Positions 34,330 to 47,405 of a stretch of DNA of 64,000 nucleotides are shown piece by piece. Every line of letters begins with the position of its first letter. The stretch's first letter is position 1. Both the position numbers and the translations under genes were made by a program. The notes below the pieces were generated by a model. It searched no databases. It worked only from the letters and a program-made list of their open reading frames with translations, and was not told the DNA's origin. This DNA comes from Sabellastarte sp. h YS-2021 (taxonomy: Eukaryota > Annelida > Polychaeta > Sabellida > Sabellidae), in assembly GCA_964017235.1 (NCBI GenBank), contig OZ024940.1, positions 26,727,615 through 26,791,614 on the forward strand. The letters run 5' to 3'.

Positions 34330-34554
34330 TGTGGGGGCTCGGTGGTGTAGCGGTTAGAGTTCTCGCCTGCAACCTCTGAGGTCGCCGGTTTGAATCTCGG
34401 GCCGGGCGCTTAATGTGTAGAAGGTTGGTAGTTACTTGCCGATGCCCGGTGGTTTACAGTGCAGTATGCACTGGTTTCCTCCACCTGTAAACTACCCATC
34501 GCAATATGACCCTGGCTGTTCAACGCCACGTAAAACAACAAATAAATCTAAATC
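34330..34554 (+). mobile_element. tRNA-derived SINE (third subfamily), 12-bp TSD
   Basis: Head GGCTCGGTGGTGTAGCGGTT and B box GGTTTGAATCTC; tail CACGTAAAACAACAAATAAA. TATAGCAATAAG is perfect at 34318-34329 and 34555-34566. Confidence 0.9.
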
Positions 34555-34566
34555 TATAGCAATAAG

Positions 34567-36219
34567 CGAGTGATAATACAAGATTTTATGAACCCATTCC
34601 ATTTCTAAAACTATTCGAAAGAGAAGTCTTTCACCTGCTTTTGAAAGCGGCTGAACCATCACCAGTTGACGACTTTTAGAAGTTTTTCAGTCTGCACTAG
34701 AGTGAGACTGGACTCAGGATGAGATGTTGGTACCGACTCAAAACACCACACTTTTAACAACATATTCAGATAACGGGTCGGCTGCTTACACGTGATTGTT
34801 TTTTTTTCAACGCCCAGAGTTTCTCAGGTGGTGGGAACATGGCCTCTGACCCTGTAGCCTTTCAGTCAGTGACATTTCAATACACACAACATTAAGTCAC
34901 CTTTAGACGAAGGTGTTTCCAAATGTCAGATGGAACAGTACATTGGCTGTAAAATTAGAGTTTTTTCTTCCCTCTAAAGAGATTTAAGCACAAAACATGT
35001 AAACAACACAGAGGTAAGATTCAAGTTGTAACTCCTATAACATTTACCTCAATATGACGCGGGAAAATGATTATACCGAGTGTTTTCAGAGCCATGCAAA
35101 ATATCTTGTATTTTTTTAACACCAGCCAAATTATTCGAGTGAGATTTAATTTCTAAAAATGTTTCACTCGCAAATCGTATAGTTGGAAGGCAAACCCACA
35201 AGAGAAGAAACAGTGGTATTAAGACTTTTTGATTTAGGCAGGGATCATGGATAGTAACAGATTTTTCTGCAAAACTGTTCCAATTCCGGGATACTGAAAT
35301 AAATTAATATTTTGTTTCGGTATTTCGGTAAAATGGTTTCGATACCGTAATAGCGCTGTTACCATCTCCTCCCTAATTTAGGACTAAATAAACAGGTTTT
35401 ATCATCATTAGAAAGAAAATCAAGTAGCCTTGCTAAAGGCTTGAGTTTCTTTATAATTGGGGAAAGCTTACAGGTTACATAATAAACTTTCAGTTTATAA
35501 AATCATTATAATGTACTCTTAATATGCCTTGGCTTTGACATCAGTGCAATTCTCTCTGATGAGTTTATATATCTTAACATATACAAGTGTTTTGTGAATA
35601 ACAAATATCTGTGTACATGTTTGAAAAGATATGGTACAAATTTGAACCTTCAGCAAGGCTACCAAAAAAGGTTTTTTTATCATCCAAACACGAGAATTTC
35701 ATAATTCTAACTTGATAACACAAGGAACAAGTTATTCAGTTAAAAATATTTAAAAACTGTAATATCACGAAATAACGTATGAGTTTTATAAACTGGTTCT
35801 TTTTTCTCAGCCAACGGCACACAAAAAAAGACTACAATGTAGTTCAGAAATGATTTTTGACGGCAAATGATAATGGATATCAAAGCTCTGTAGTTTTTGC
35901 ATTCCTCTGTCAGCGTGATGGATGTCTGTGAATAGATAGACTCGGCACAGAAAACCTGTGGCACAGCAATGCCTTATAATAGTCAAATACATTGTAAACA
36001 CACACATGAACACCCCCCCCCCCGCACACTATAATGGTCCAAGGTATGTGTGGACTGACGGCAATCCAATCCAATTTTAAGTTGGAACTGACATGACATA
36101 TCCAATCAACCTGTACCAGAAGGGATACAATTTGATCCCAAACAGATAAGAAATTTCTCCAATTTTCATAGAAAAGGTAAGTATCATCTGCATACAAAAT
36201 TACATCATTTTCATTCTAA
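34567..36219. other. Intergenic, nothing recognised
   Basis: AT-rich sequence without a convincing frame, terminal repeat or array. A short C run lies near 36010. Confidence 0.5.
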
Positions 36220-36730
36220 AATATACCATTTTCATGCTAAAATATACCAGTTTCATGCTAAAATATACCAGTTTATACTGTCTTTCCTATATTTCTTATA
36301 CTGTATATACTAAACCTTGTAATAGTACTTTTAAAAGACATAAGCACAATATACTGGTTGTACAAAAGTGCCGCAGAGAGAAAAATATACCAAAACAAAC
36401 AATTTTACACTAAAATATATCATCTTTCCACAAATATATATCGAGCTTCTGCAATGTTCTTTGGTTCTTGGACATAGCAAGGGTTATCACCACAGAGACT
36501 CGGTAAGACACTATGGTGGGAAGGCTTTGGAAAACATTTTATACCATTTTATACTAAAATATACCATATTTATACTACTATTATACTATTCACACAGACT
36601 CGGTAAGACACTATGGTGGGAAGGCCATGGAAAACATATACCATGTTACAGTAAAATATACTTCCGTAGTAAAAGGTACCATTTTATACTAAAATATACC
36701 ATATTTATACTACTATTATACTATTCACAC
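36220..36730 (+). repeat. AT-rich array with a duplicated block
   Basis: CTAAAATATACCA repeats at irregular spacing. GACTCGGTAAGACACTATGG occurs at 36498 and 36597, and ATACTAAAATATACCATATT occurs twice, showing partial tandem duplication. Confidence 0.75.
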
Positions 36731-36750
36731 TACACCACCACTACTAATTA

Positions 36751-37000
36751 GGCAGCCATGGTGGCACAGTGGTAACACACTCGCCTCGCACCTCTGAGGT
36801 TGGCGGTTCAAACCTCAGACCTTATGTAGGAATGTTCATTATGTTGGTGGTTGTTTTTCTGATGGTCGGCAGTTTACAGTACAGAACCTTGACCAACTGT
36901 ATGTACTGGTTTCCTCTGCCCACAAAACTACCCGTTGTGATATGACCTATAAGTTGGCTATAACAGTGTTAAAAACGACATTAAACCCCAAAGAAATAAA
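36751..37000 (+). mobile_element. tRNA-derived SINE
   Basis: Head GCCATGGTGGCACAGTGGTA, B box GGCGGTTCAAACCTC, tail AAAACGACATTAAACCCCAA then AAATAAA. No clear duplication. Confidence 0.85.
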
Positions 37001-38360
37001 CATTACTATCTAATATTTATGCTTGCTTAAGTGTTGACCCCTTTAAGTTCTAATAAAACAGAAAAAACAGGGCCAGAGGGTTTAACAGTATATAGTTCAA
37101 CTCAATTCCTCCTGTTTGGATAGTTATAAACAAGCCTACTGTCTGAGCAAATAGTGTCGATGTGTCATTAAGAAGTCCAACAAAAAGGTCTGTAAATTCT
37201 ATTCTACTCAGTGAAAGCTTAAACTCACTGAGTGAGAAATACATATCTGTCAACAGGAGCCTCCTGGTTAGTATCGGCCATAAAAATGGGTGTAAAACAC
37301 GGCAGCGACGGAGAATAATACACTCCACTCGGCAAATGTACACCATCAATTTACTACGGAGCATAAATCACCCAGAGAGGCTGCCAAAACATATACAGAC
37401 CAATGTAACTGGCTTATACAGTGTAACCTATTGCCAAGCTGAGACAAAGCCCCTTTTAAAGGGAAAAGTTTTCCTTCCTGGAAGAAAATCTTATTAAATT
37501 TCATTTAAGCATATTTAGAGGTGTGATGTTAAAGAATCAATAAGTCTCCGCCTGTGGGTAGTGATGAGGGTATATGAGCAAATCGCCGACAAGACAACTC
37601 GCAGACATCAACTCACCGACAAATTTTAAATAAATTAATGACACATTATCACCCATGTTTTTGTCATTCTTTCACTGAAAAGATGTTACATCTATGCATG
37701 TCTTCAAGCAGGCAAAGCTACATTTTTACTGTCCAAAAGATGGACTCCTCTGTCATTTTTATTGTGAATGGTCCGTTAAGTTGCACACATACTTAAACTT
37801 GAGGATCCAAATTCCGGTACTCGCTTTTTAGTATGCACCAACGTGAATGTTAAGAGCGATAGATATAAACATTAATGTATCTGCAATGAAATGCGGAATA
37901 ACTGATAAAATAAGGAAAATCATGTTGAAAACGAATATCGGGTTATCAAATTTCACCTGATATTTGGTTTTAAGGGATTCGCTTTGCAATTTATGGGTGA
38001 TGATGTAAGTTTTTGAGGGTGGAGCTGGATGGGCGGGCGGGAGCGGTGGGCTTTCAGAGAGTGCCTACAGCAGACCCCAAAGCCATTCAGTTTTTGAGAT
38101 ATTGTGTGAAAAATTCCTAAACAAAATTGTAGTCTTGATGCAGATTCAGACTATCTTTGGGGTGAACCTGAGTTACAGGTGGACCCCATCTTGTGTCAAA
38201 ATGTGACCCCGGTTTGAGGAATATGTTTTGATCGAAGCATGTGAACAGACACATGGCTGTGATTAAAATACCCCTTGCAAGAGTAAATATGGGCATATTC
38301 ATGCATCAAAGTGATTTTTTTGGCACAGATTTTTGACCCCGATCTTGTCTGCCCAGTTAT
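37001..38360. other. Intergenic
   Basis: 37860-38010 resembles 32270-32470 (both contain ATAACTG(A/C)TAAAATAAGGAA and GTTGAAAA), a dispersed repeat of unknown class. No gene is visible except a weak exon-like start at 38326. Confidence 0.45.
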
Positions 38361-38494
38361 TTATTTATTTTGGGTTTTACATCGCTTTCAACACTGTACA
38401 GGCAACTACCAGCTTTCCCACTTGAGGTCAGGCCGGGATTTGAACTCTGATCTCAGAGGTGGGAGGAGAGTGTGTTACCACTGCGCCGTGGCCC
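38361..38494 (-). mobile_element. Internally deleted tRNA-derived SINE, 14-bp TSD
   Basis: GTCTGCCCAGTTAT is perfect at 38347-38360 and 38495-38508. About 100 internal bases are missing between CACTGTACAGG and CAACTACCAGC, so the copy either inserted in deleted form or lost them later. Confidence 0.9.
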
Positions 38495-39421
38495 GTCTGC
38501 CCAGTTATAAACTGTGTCAGAATTATATTGAAGACTACCGACCTGATAAGTGTGACATGGCCATAAATCACACCTCAATTTAAGACATGTTCATTTAGCT
38601 TTTTCATTTCCCCCCCCCCCCCCACCCCCTTGCAAAAAACTAGGTTAGGAGAAGAGTTATCATGTCAACCCCCCGGTCTTGTGTTGCAACCAATGAAAAA
38701 GTGCATTTCCCATGTGTGAAACAAAACAAGGGGATTATGTCGGTTTATCTATTCATTCAGCGAGACGACTGAATTTCATCTCTGGGTTAAAAACAGTTGC
38801 TGTTATGTAACACAACAAACTTATGGCGCATCCATCAACGGCACTAAATGTGGTTATAGGTGATGTTGGGAGGTCTATAAATTTCCCATCAGAGTTTGTA
38901 AAAAGAAGCTTTTTAACACTTCCCTACTCTTAACTACAGCTCTTCCCATCAACACGACTAAATGTAATTATACAATCTATTGGAAGGCTATAATTTTGCC
39001 CATCATGTAGTTACAAGAAAAATGTTTCTTTTTTTAAAGATTTCACAAGGAATAATAAATATGATTTTGGTAAAAAGTGAACACAAAATTTGGAGATAAT
39101 TAATTTAGCTGGGAATGTTTTTGTGAAAAAAAAATGTAAATGTGGTTATATTATCTGTCAGAAAGCCTATCAATTCTCATTCGTGGTGGAGTTACAAAAA
39201 AGAAAAATGAAAAAGAAATCACACCAAAACATATTGCTAATTTGTGTTTATGTTATGTGTGAACCAGTATGGGTTATCTATTTCTATCAGGGTACTGACA
39301 CAAATGACATTGATGAACAGACGTTACGCAAAAACAACCCAATTTAAAGGGGAAAGTTTTCATCCTGGCACAAAAATCTCATATTAAATGTCACTCTTAG
39401 CATATCTACAGGTGTCACCTT

Positions 39422-39598
39422 AAAGAACAAGGCTGAAAGGGGTTTCAGTCTACCAGCATGAGCCGCAGAGCCATCAGAGACACGAGTAGTGCACTGAGGC
39501 GGTCACCCATTGGAGGGTTAACATAGCTCAATGCTGCTTTACTTCAGTGAACAGACAGGCACTCATCAGGCTATGCCACAATTCATTATAAAGACCGG
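39422..39598 (-). mobile_element. 5S rRNA-derived repeat
   Basis: Second copy of the 22475-22648 repeat. On the minus strand CACTGAAGTAAAGCAGC and GGGTGACCGCCTCAG keep box A and box C order; the region between is diverged. The same non-5S body (CTCTGATGGCTCTGC) follows. Confidence 0.7.
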
Positions 39599-42306
39599 AA
39601 TTGTGCAGACGACACAAAACAATGCAGTGCGCATATTTCTGCATCCACTTAATATCTGATTCAATAAATGGGCGATCGTCGATAAAAAGAGAACGAAACA
39701 ATATAGTTTTAATTTTTTGCATGTAGAAAGCCAACTTTTCTTGTGTTGCCAGACATCTGGTTGCAGTTTTTTATGCTGCCCTGAGGATGTGGTCAAGCTA
39801 CTGCTCCCAGTCATAACTCACATTACCCACCGGCCTGCTGTTAAATGGACATTAGACCCCAACCAGTAAATGTACTGCACTACACGTAAAGAGGTCAAAG
39901 GTCAATCACACACTGCTGCAACTCCGATGTGATTTATAGTTTGTTGTTTTCACACTACGTTCAACACACTGTACCGATCATATTTAAACAGGTGGAGGAA
40001 GTCGGTACACAAGTGTTGGTTAGGAGCTTTTGGTACAGAAGATCACTGAGTGTGAGTCCATTTTACTTTGGAGAGGGCACTGCAGCACGTCACTATAAAA
40101 CACTGACTATGCTTGCGATTTGCAAACACTTCTCAAAGGTAAACAATAAGGTAAATCTCATGATTGTGTTTCTTTGACCACAAACAATGAACGCCTGTGA
40201 ATTTTACTGATAATTTCCTGCCATCAAAAGACAGAGAAGATGTATGGAAACACCCTTTTTCGGTTTGTCATAATAAGTAAATAATTAAATTATGCAAAAT
40301 CAATGCAAATCCTCTAATGATTAGCCACAATAATCTTTAGAGTAAGAAATCGAAAATTTGCCACTTATCTGAAATTCGCCACATGTTGAAATACTAATAA
40401 AATAAATTAATTGAAGTGAGATTTGTTGAATGTACAGTAAATTAAGGCTTCTTGAACTGAAAAATACCAATTTTAAGACAAAACGTCATTTTCTTCATAA
40501 AATTAACTAAGGTTTTAGAGGTGGCGAATTTTAGAATCCTGGTGAATTTTAGATTTCTTACTATATTTGTTTTGCCGATAAAGAGGCTGGATCTTTTAAA
40601 CTGTCAGCTTTATTAAGCTTTAGTTGACAAATATTGGTTATTAATCAGGGATTTCTGTCCAGTCGGCTAAACAGCCATACTGACTGTATTTTGACCGAGG
40701 TGTAGGAGATTCTCTACCAAATCCTGACCGTTCAGAGGTGTGATGGATGTTTTTGTATGCATGTGGACTATAATGTCCTTGTCAGGATGTTTATTTCAGC
40801 ATCACATCTGACAGAAGAATGAAAGACTGATTAAAATGCGCTTTAACTGTTGAACTTTGAGCTTTAAGCAGATTTGAGAACATTGGCCTTATTCTTATCT
40901 CAAAAATAAATGGCAGATAGTTCAGAAGGGGAGAACCTAACAGTGAGTTATCGTTCATACATTGACAGCTCGAGTGTTGTGATTTTGATGGACACGGTGT
41001 CCCCCCCCCCCCCCACTGGTCAATGGAGTGGGCTACACACAAAGGGGGTCAAAGGTTAATCGCATTCCATTTACAATACCAAATACCAGGACAATACTGG
41101 GTTAAGTGAGTCAGATTTCAACCTTTTTGGCACACTGGAAGTTCAACGGTTAACTTTACGTCATCACATGTGGACTACGACTCTGGCGGCACAAATCCAC
41201 AACATGCCAGTGGAGGCAAGGGTGATGTTTTGAATAAAAAACATCACCCTTGCCCCCCAATGCCCTATTGATGGCTAGGATCCAGCCAGGGTTACATAAA
41301 CCTTTCAATTTATGGCTTTTCTTGATTGAAAATAAAAAATATAAGAAGCCAAATTTACGGTGAAAATAATAAAAGCACAAATGGGATTATCTGTAAAACA
41401 TCTCTGTTGGAATGAAGCGATATGATGCCCCATGTTTCAGTGGATTTCATGTGGGACATAGTGTTATAATTGTGAAAATATGGCAAGTAGGTCAGAAGGG
41501 GGAAAACCTAACACTGATATATGTTGTGTGATACACAGACAGACTGTGTGATATAATTTGATGGACCATGGTCCCCCCCCACTCCCCCCACTGGTCAACT
41601 GAATGAGCCACACAGGAAGGGATCGAAGGGTTAATCACACATCGCATTCCACTTACAATGCCAGATAAAATATCACACCATGCCAGGCAACGCGTTGTGA
41701 AGGCCTGAGTACACCAAACCCACCTGAACAGATTTACTAGGGAAATAAAACTCGCAACTACTAAAAACGACACAGTCTGACCCAGAATGACCCAGTCAGG
41801 CTACAAGCAGTATTTTTGGTGGTTACGATTCGGCTTGGTGGTGTAGTGGTGAGAGTGCTTGCCTTCAACCTCTGAGGTGGCCGTTTTGAATCTCGGCCTG
41901 GGCACTTCATGTTAGAAAGTTGGTAGTTACTTGCCGATGCCCAGTGGCTTACAGTGCAGAATCTTGACCAACTAGTATGCACTGGTTCCTCCACCCGTAA
42001 ACTACCCATTGCAATATGACCCTGGCGGTTGAACGTGATGTAAAACAAAAAAATAAATCTAAATTCAGTGGTTATGGAGAGTAGGAAATACAAAGGGAGA
42101 GTGCTGTACCTTGTGTGAAAGCCACTTACACACACCTCTGGTTACAGTTTTGCTACTGAAGAGAATAGAATTGGGGCAGAACAATGGGGTATGACACAGA
42201 AATGATACAGACAAGATACAGTTATATTGTAGCATTAATAATGATCTTCACTGGAGACACACAGAAGGCAATGGAAGAGCTACAGTAATCAGAGTGACAC
42301 ACTGCA
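39599..42306. other. Intergenic with small repeats
   Basis: A SINE tail fragment lies at 39940-40010 (-). A MITE-like pair AGTAAGAAATC and GATTTCTTACT brackets 40341-40561. A perfect 17-bp hairpin lies at 41215-41254. C runs occur near 41000 and 41575. Confidence 0.5.
41830..42061 (+). mobile_element. tRNA-derived SINE (third subfamily)
   Basis: Head GGCTTGGTGGTGTAGTGGTG, B box region GTTTTGAATCTCGGCC, tail GGTTGAACGTGATGTAAAAC then AAATAAATC. Confidence 0.85.
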
Positions 42307-42538
42307 TTTATTTCTTTGGATTTTAACGTCGTTTTTCAACACCATAATGCTGTACAGGTAGTTTTATGGGCAGAGGAAACCAGTACGTACAGTTGATCAA
42401 TCTTCTGTACTGTAAACTGCTGACCGTTGGTAAGAAACTATCCCACAAACCATCGCTAAGCAACTACCAACTTTCCCACATAGGGTCCGGGGTTTGAATG
42501 GGAGGTGAGTGTGTTACCACTGCGCCACTATATGACCC
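42307..42538 (-). mobile_element. Diverged tRNA-derived SINE
   Basis: Tail (TTTTAACGTCG) and middle (TTCTGTACTGTAAACTGC) are clear; the head is partly deleted. Confidence 0.75.
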
Positions 42539-43357
42539 CTCAGGAGAAAACACAGTACGGTTACCTCACAAAACTTGATGGCGTTTATTTTAGGTAGACA
42601 ATTTAACAGCTTAAAATTAAAGTGCTTTTGGGTTGCCACAGAAAGCAGAAAATGACAAGGTATGTAAATTTTATGTACAGAGGTGTGGTAGTACATAGAG
42701 AAATGAGGAGCTTTCTAAAATGCCCATAAATATAGGCAATATCACTTGCAATAGCGTTTGGCCATTACAAAGAATTCCTATCAAAATTTGTCCAAATCTT
42801 ATGACACATGTGGTAATAATCGCGTTCATTTATACCAAATAAACTGTCATCCAAAATGAGGAAGATACTGACGGAGCCATGTCTAAAATCTGTGATCCCA
42901 GTAAAACAAAAAGTGTAAATACTTATACCTGAAGGTCCCTTTTGTGAGTCATGACCACTTCCCAATGTAACCATCAGCAGTAGCCCCACCAACCCCCTCC
43001 CCACCACTGAGAAGCACTGTTACAAATAAGACGGGGTCAATTAGGCATGAGTTATGGCCGCTCTTCACTTGCAATTAGATGGACTTGGAATGTCAGGATG
43101 AACACTCATGAGTGGACGGACCATCAATTCACAGTGAGATGTACTCCTTATACCAAAACTACTAAAGGGGCCATTCCATTGTCACGAATCGTCTAATGAC
43201 CCCCCCCCCCCCCCCCCCCCAAATAACCATGTTTTAACTTCTCGGAATTTTGAGATACGAAGGTATTACTTCTTTCAAACTGACTAAGTCAAAATAAGTG
43301 ATGTCTTTTTTTATTGAAAACAAACCCTCACAGAAACCAGGAGGAAGTGTGAACTAC

Positions 43358-43675
43358 GTGTTATAATACTCATTGCAATATCTCCATGTACTATAGGACT
43401 GAAAGTGCTATACAACCCATCCAACTGCACAAGTACAGTCCAAATCTCAAATCACTGACATTCCCCTAACTGAAAGACAGAGGCTCAAGGATGACCAATT
43501 ATCAATGTCCTTGAGGTTCTTTAGCCTGCCACTGGGGACAGGACCTAACGACAGAGGACCGCCATTTTAAGTGGTCATCTGAGCCACTATGTATCTGCCT
43601 GTACCTGGGTTTGAACCCACGTCCTCTGTGTTCCTAGACCAGTGTGTTACCAAGTTGGTTGCAGTGGCGAATTTA
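43358..43675 (-). mobile_element. Second-family SINE, near complete
   Basis: Reverse of 27908-28216: TGGGTTTGAACCCACGTCC (B box) and CCTGCCACTGGGGACAGG are present, ending in AATATCTCCATGTACTATAG. Confidence 0.85.
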
Positions 43676-44019
43676 TGGTAGTTTGTAAATGTACAAGATC
43701 GGTCATTAACATCTGGTTCATGGAAACAATAGTACTTCTCATTGGATGCCAGCTCTGATGGAACACAGTCTTACTTACTTGATTTCTTGGTCAAATTCTT
43801 TTGTAAATTCACCATAAACCTTATTGGTCATAACCTGTTCCGCTAACACATATTCTTGCAATTAGTAATTCTGTGGCGGTCAGTTGTTTTAGGGCCATTA
43901 TCCCCACTCAGACAGTACTTAACTGCATTTCTATACCAAATACCTCGCTATCACAACATATCCACATAAACGTCTGTCACACTGCCCTGTTCTATCACCC
44001 TGAGATAGTTACATCATCA

Positions 44020-44881
44020 TAATACCCCTTTCACACTACAGGCAGTATCACCCACAGTAAGCCTCATTTGGTGAAATTTCCCTGTCCTTGGATCACCGCC
44101 TGATGTCCATTTGCAAACTTGCAAGTGAGTGGCGAACTGTCCATTACCTTGCGCGTCCTACGGAAGTTTTGAAATGTTTAAAATTTCTGTCCCTGAATTT
44201 GGTAACACAGTGTACATAAGGTTGTGATTCAGTCGTCTGTTGGGTGTAATACGGCGACATACAGCAAGTGGAGGTATATGGACATTTTGCCACTGTGTCA
44301 CAAGGTCGCATACGACTCGCAGACGGTAGTTGAAGGACAGGAGTGTTTGACGTCAAATGCCTAGAACCACGAATTACACCGCCTGTAGTAGGGGTGCGAC
44401 CGAGCAATCGACACTCGTCGAGCGAGGCAAATTTTACGAAAATTCGATCCCAATTTTAAGGGTCGACTACTCGTGTGCATATAACAACCTATTGAAGCGG
44501 TTACGTTTTTTTAGAAAATAAAAAATAAATAACATACCTTGCTGGCATTGAATCACATATAATCCACCATTTTTAACATAATATTAAGTATATTATATGA
44601 AGACATCAACTAATTCAAGTGATTCAAAGCTTTTACCTTTATATTTTTGTTGTTAACGGGAGCCGCCATGTTGGATGTTGTTTCCTACAATGGTGGATAC
44701 TAAACTGTCGAGTCGATTTTTTGTCTGCGAACAATCGACCCGAATCATTTGTACTCGTCACACCCCTAGCCTGTAGAGTGAACAACCTGGATGAAATGGG
44801 GCGACCTGGGACGTGGTTCCGCCACAGAGGAGCACCTGTAACCGTGGGACATATTGCCTGTAGTGTAAAAAGGGGGCATTA
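44020..44881. mobile_element. MITE with CCCCTTTCACACTACAGGC ends, hosting a hAT MITE
   Basis: Left TAATACCCCTTTCACAC and right GTGTAAAAAGGGGGCATTA are inverted. A related copy without a clear left end lies at 49778-50257, and a rearranged one at 48296-48450. The hAT MITE 44389-44768 is nested inside. Confidence 0.7.
44389..44768. mobile_element. hAT-type MITE with perfect 8-bp TSD
   Basis: Ends TAGGGGTGCGAC and, inverted, TAGGGGTGTGACGAGTAC. GCCTGTAG is duplicated exactly at 44381-44388 and 44769-44776. Confidence 0.88.
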
Positions 44882-47324
44882 ATCGCCATATCCTGACATC
44901 ATCACAAAAAGCTCGAAATCATGATTGCACTTTTTTACAATTGGGACATCAACTGGATTGCATAACATATTCTACAATTTTTAAGGCAAATATGGCATCC
45001 CCTGAGCACACAGACACTTCAAACTTAGTTTCCTCTAATACTTCATATTTTATTTTATTAACCGATTCTAAAAACTTCCCATAGCATCTTCATCGGCACA
45101 TAATTACTTTGATGTATGGCATTATGTGTACTCCTAAACATTCATATTTGATCTCATAATATTCAAGACCTACACTGCAAAGGATCATTAAGAGAAAATG
45201 TCCCAGATTCCAAAGATTCAGGAGTGACGGGGAGGCGGAGTGGAAGGGGGGGGGGGGGGAGATTTCTAGCTGTGCTAATTCCCCACAACATATAAAAATC
45301 ACCACTTGGGCAAAGAAATTCTTAACATAAAGCGAGTTAAAAGATGCAACAGTCAGCAAAACTCTGTAACAGACTAGGCCTAGTGCTTAACATGGGCATA
45401 AGACTCACAACTTTGAAAAATGAAGCGAAATGGGGGTGGGGGGGATTTCCTCCCTCAGTCGTGAAGTTTATATATGTGGCAAAGTCACATTTTTTTTCTG
45501 TGGGTAAAATGTTTGGGAAAAGTAGGAGTGGTTGGAATCTGTGATGAATCTGTGGCAAGTGCCTGCTTAATGAGTCCAGGAGAAAACCCCAAGTGGACAA
45601 AACCCCATACGGACAGAAGGTCTAGCATATGGTGTTATCCATTTGGAAATATAAAGTGCATGACTGACAAAAACTACAAACTCCAATATTCTCAGCCCTT
45701 CTATCAACTTTTATGAACTCATTTCCACTCCCACAACAGCATATTTTCCTAATTTGGGCATGGAACATAAATTTTTTAAATGTATGGTATTATATTTTAT
45801 ATCTAAACTCAGCACAATAGATCAAGTAAAAGCACTATTTGACCCAACCTGAGTGCCCTAGTACTGCCCAAGCTCTAGTGACTCAGCCATTCCCCTAATT
45901 GAAAGACAGAGGCTCATGTATCAAACCAACCCTCGGGTTCTTTAGTCTGCCACTGGGGATAGGTCCCAATGACAAACAGAACCCTGAATGACAGAGGACC
46001 GCCATATTTAGTGGCAATCCGAGGAATTTCCGTTTGAATAGAATTAAATATCAGGTGTATAGAGAAGTTACTAACCCTGAAATCTGCAACGCCTGTTCAA
46101 GTGATAAGATAGTTAAATTTTTATTGGACTTCACCTATTCAGATATATGCTTGTGGGATTTTTACCTGACTACCTTTGTCCATGTTGGGCTTTCATCCAT
46201 GCAGCTAACATAATTGGAGAGAAAAGGGACTTTGATTACCTTGAGACAAATTCCCTGCAGATTTCACGCAGGGAATGAACTTATGTAAAGGTTGAGTTGT
46301 CTTTATCTCCAATACACAAATAATAATTGCAACTGCGGCATTTCTAGCCCTATTACCATTAATATTAATAAATCTTTCAACAATAAACAATTGTAACATA
46401 TATTTTCTCCGTGTAAGCTCTTTTATATGGAATACACATACAGTAATATGTGGCACTAGTACCAGGTATTCGCTTGTACATCATCCTCTGCAACAGTTTT
46501 CCCATTCCATGTAAAACCGGTCTGACTCCAGGAAGCCGAGAAAGTTCCTGCAATAAACCTCAATCGAATACACCTGCTGAAGGGAATGATGTCAATGAGA
46601 ACACAACATTTGAGTTTCGCCCCAATAAATCGCCTTAACATTCATAATAAATTTTTAAAAATTTGGTGCAGAAATAACAAAGTTCTGGCAATTGTCGGTC
46701 TTTACTTTGAATACCTTATATGGTATTGATATTTTCTCAGAAATGTACAAGTGTTGTGGATATTGGCATCCAATTGTCAATAATGTTCTGTAATCAATCT
46801 TCCAGTTTGTACCAAGATGAAATGTGTGCTATACTACGACAGCGAGCGAGCAGTAAACGGCTTAAGAGAAGGGGCGGGGGGGGGGGGGGAAATTTTGACA
46901 TGAAAATCATATCTTGGATGTAAAAATTTCCCACAGTTCAAAGAAAATTCATTTGGGGGAGGGGGGGGATATCTATCAGCTCTACTCAGCAGACATTTGC
47001 TTTGATGTGTGAAGCAGAAGCTTTGTTTAAATATCACACGACAGTTTTGACAAATGCCATGTGTACTACACGCCATTGTTCTCTGCAAGAAAACGTATAT
47101 ATTTTTTTTTTTGGGGGGGGGGGGGGGGGAGGAAAAAATGGAAGCAATTACAGAACAAAGGTTGTACTGTCTCACTAATTGTAACTGGTTCCAACGACCG
47201 ATGTTGGCGTCACTAACATCTGGTTTACGGCCACTGGGCCATTCATTAATTTGAGTCGTGGTATTTCCTGAATACCGTAAGTCTCACGAGATCTTGCCCC
47301 CAGTTATGTTTACTCCCATGTATT
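44882..47324. other. Intergenic with SINE fragment and G runs
   Basis: 45845-46025 is a minus fragment of the second SINE family. G-rich runs lie near 45247, 45430, 46870, 46960 and 47114. No gene is supported. Confidence 0.5.
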
Positions 47325-47405
47325 ACGGGTCTCAGTGGTGCAGTGGTAACACACTCGCCTCCCACCTCTGAGGTCGGCAGTTCAAACCCTGGACCTTTTG
47401 TGGTA
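47325..47405 (+). mobile_element. SINE head only
   Basis: CAGTGGTGCAGTGGTAACAC and GGCAGTTCAAACCCTGG keep A and B boxes; the body is missing. Confidence 0.75.

Noticed and set aside
45337..45600. 87-codon minus-strand frame
   Set aside because: It passes through a G/C run (Pro-His-Pro stretch) and has no domain or start context.
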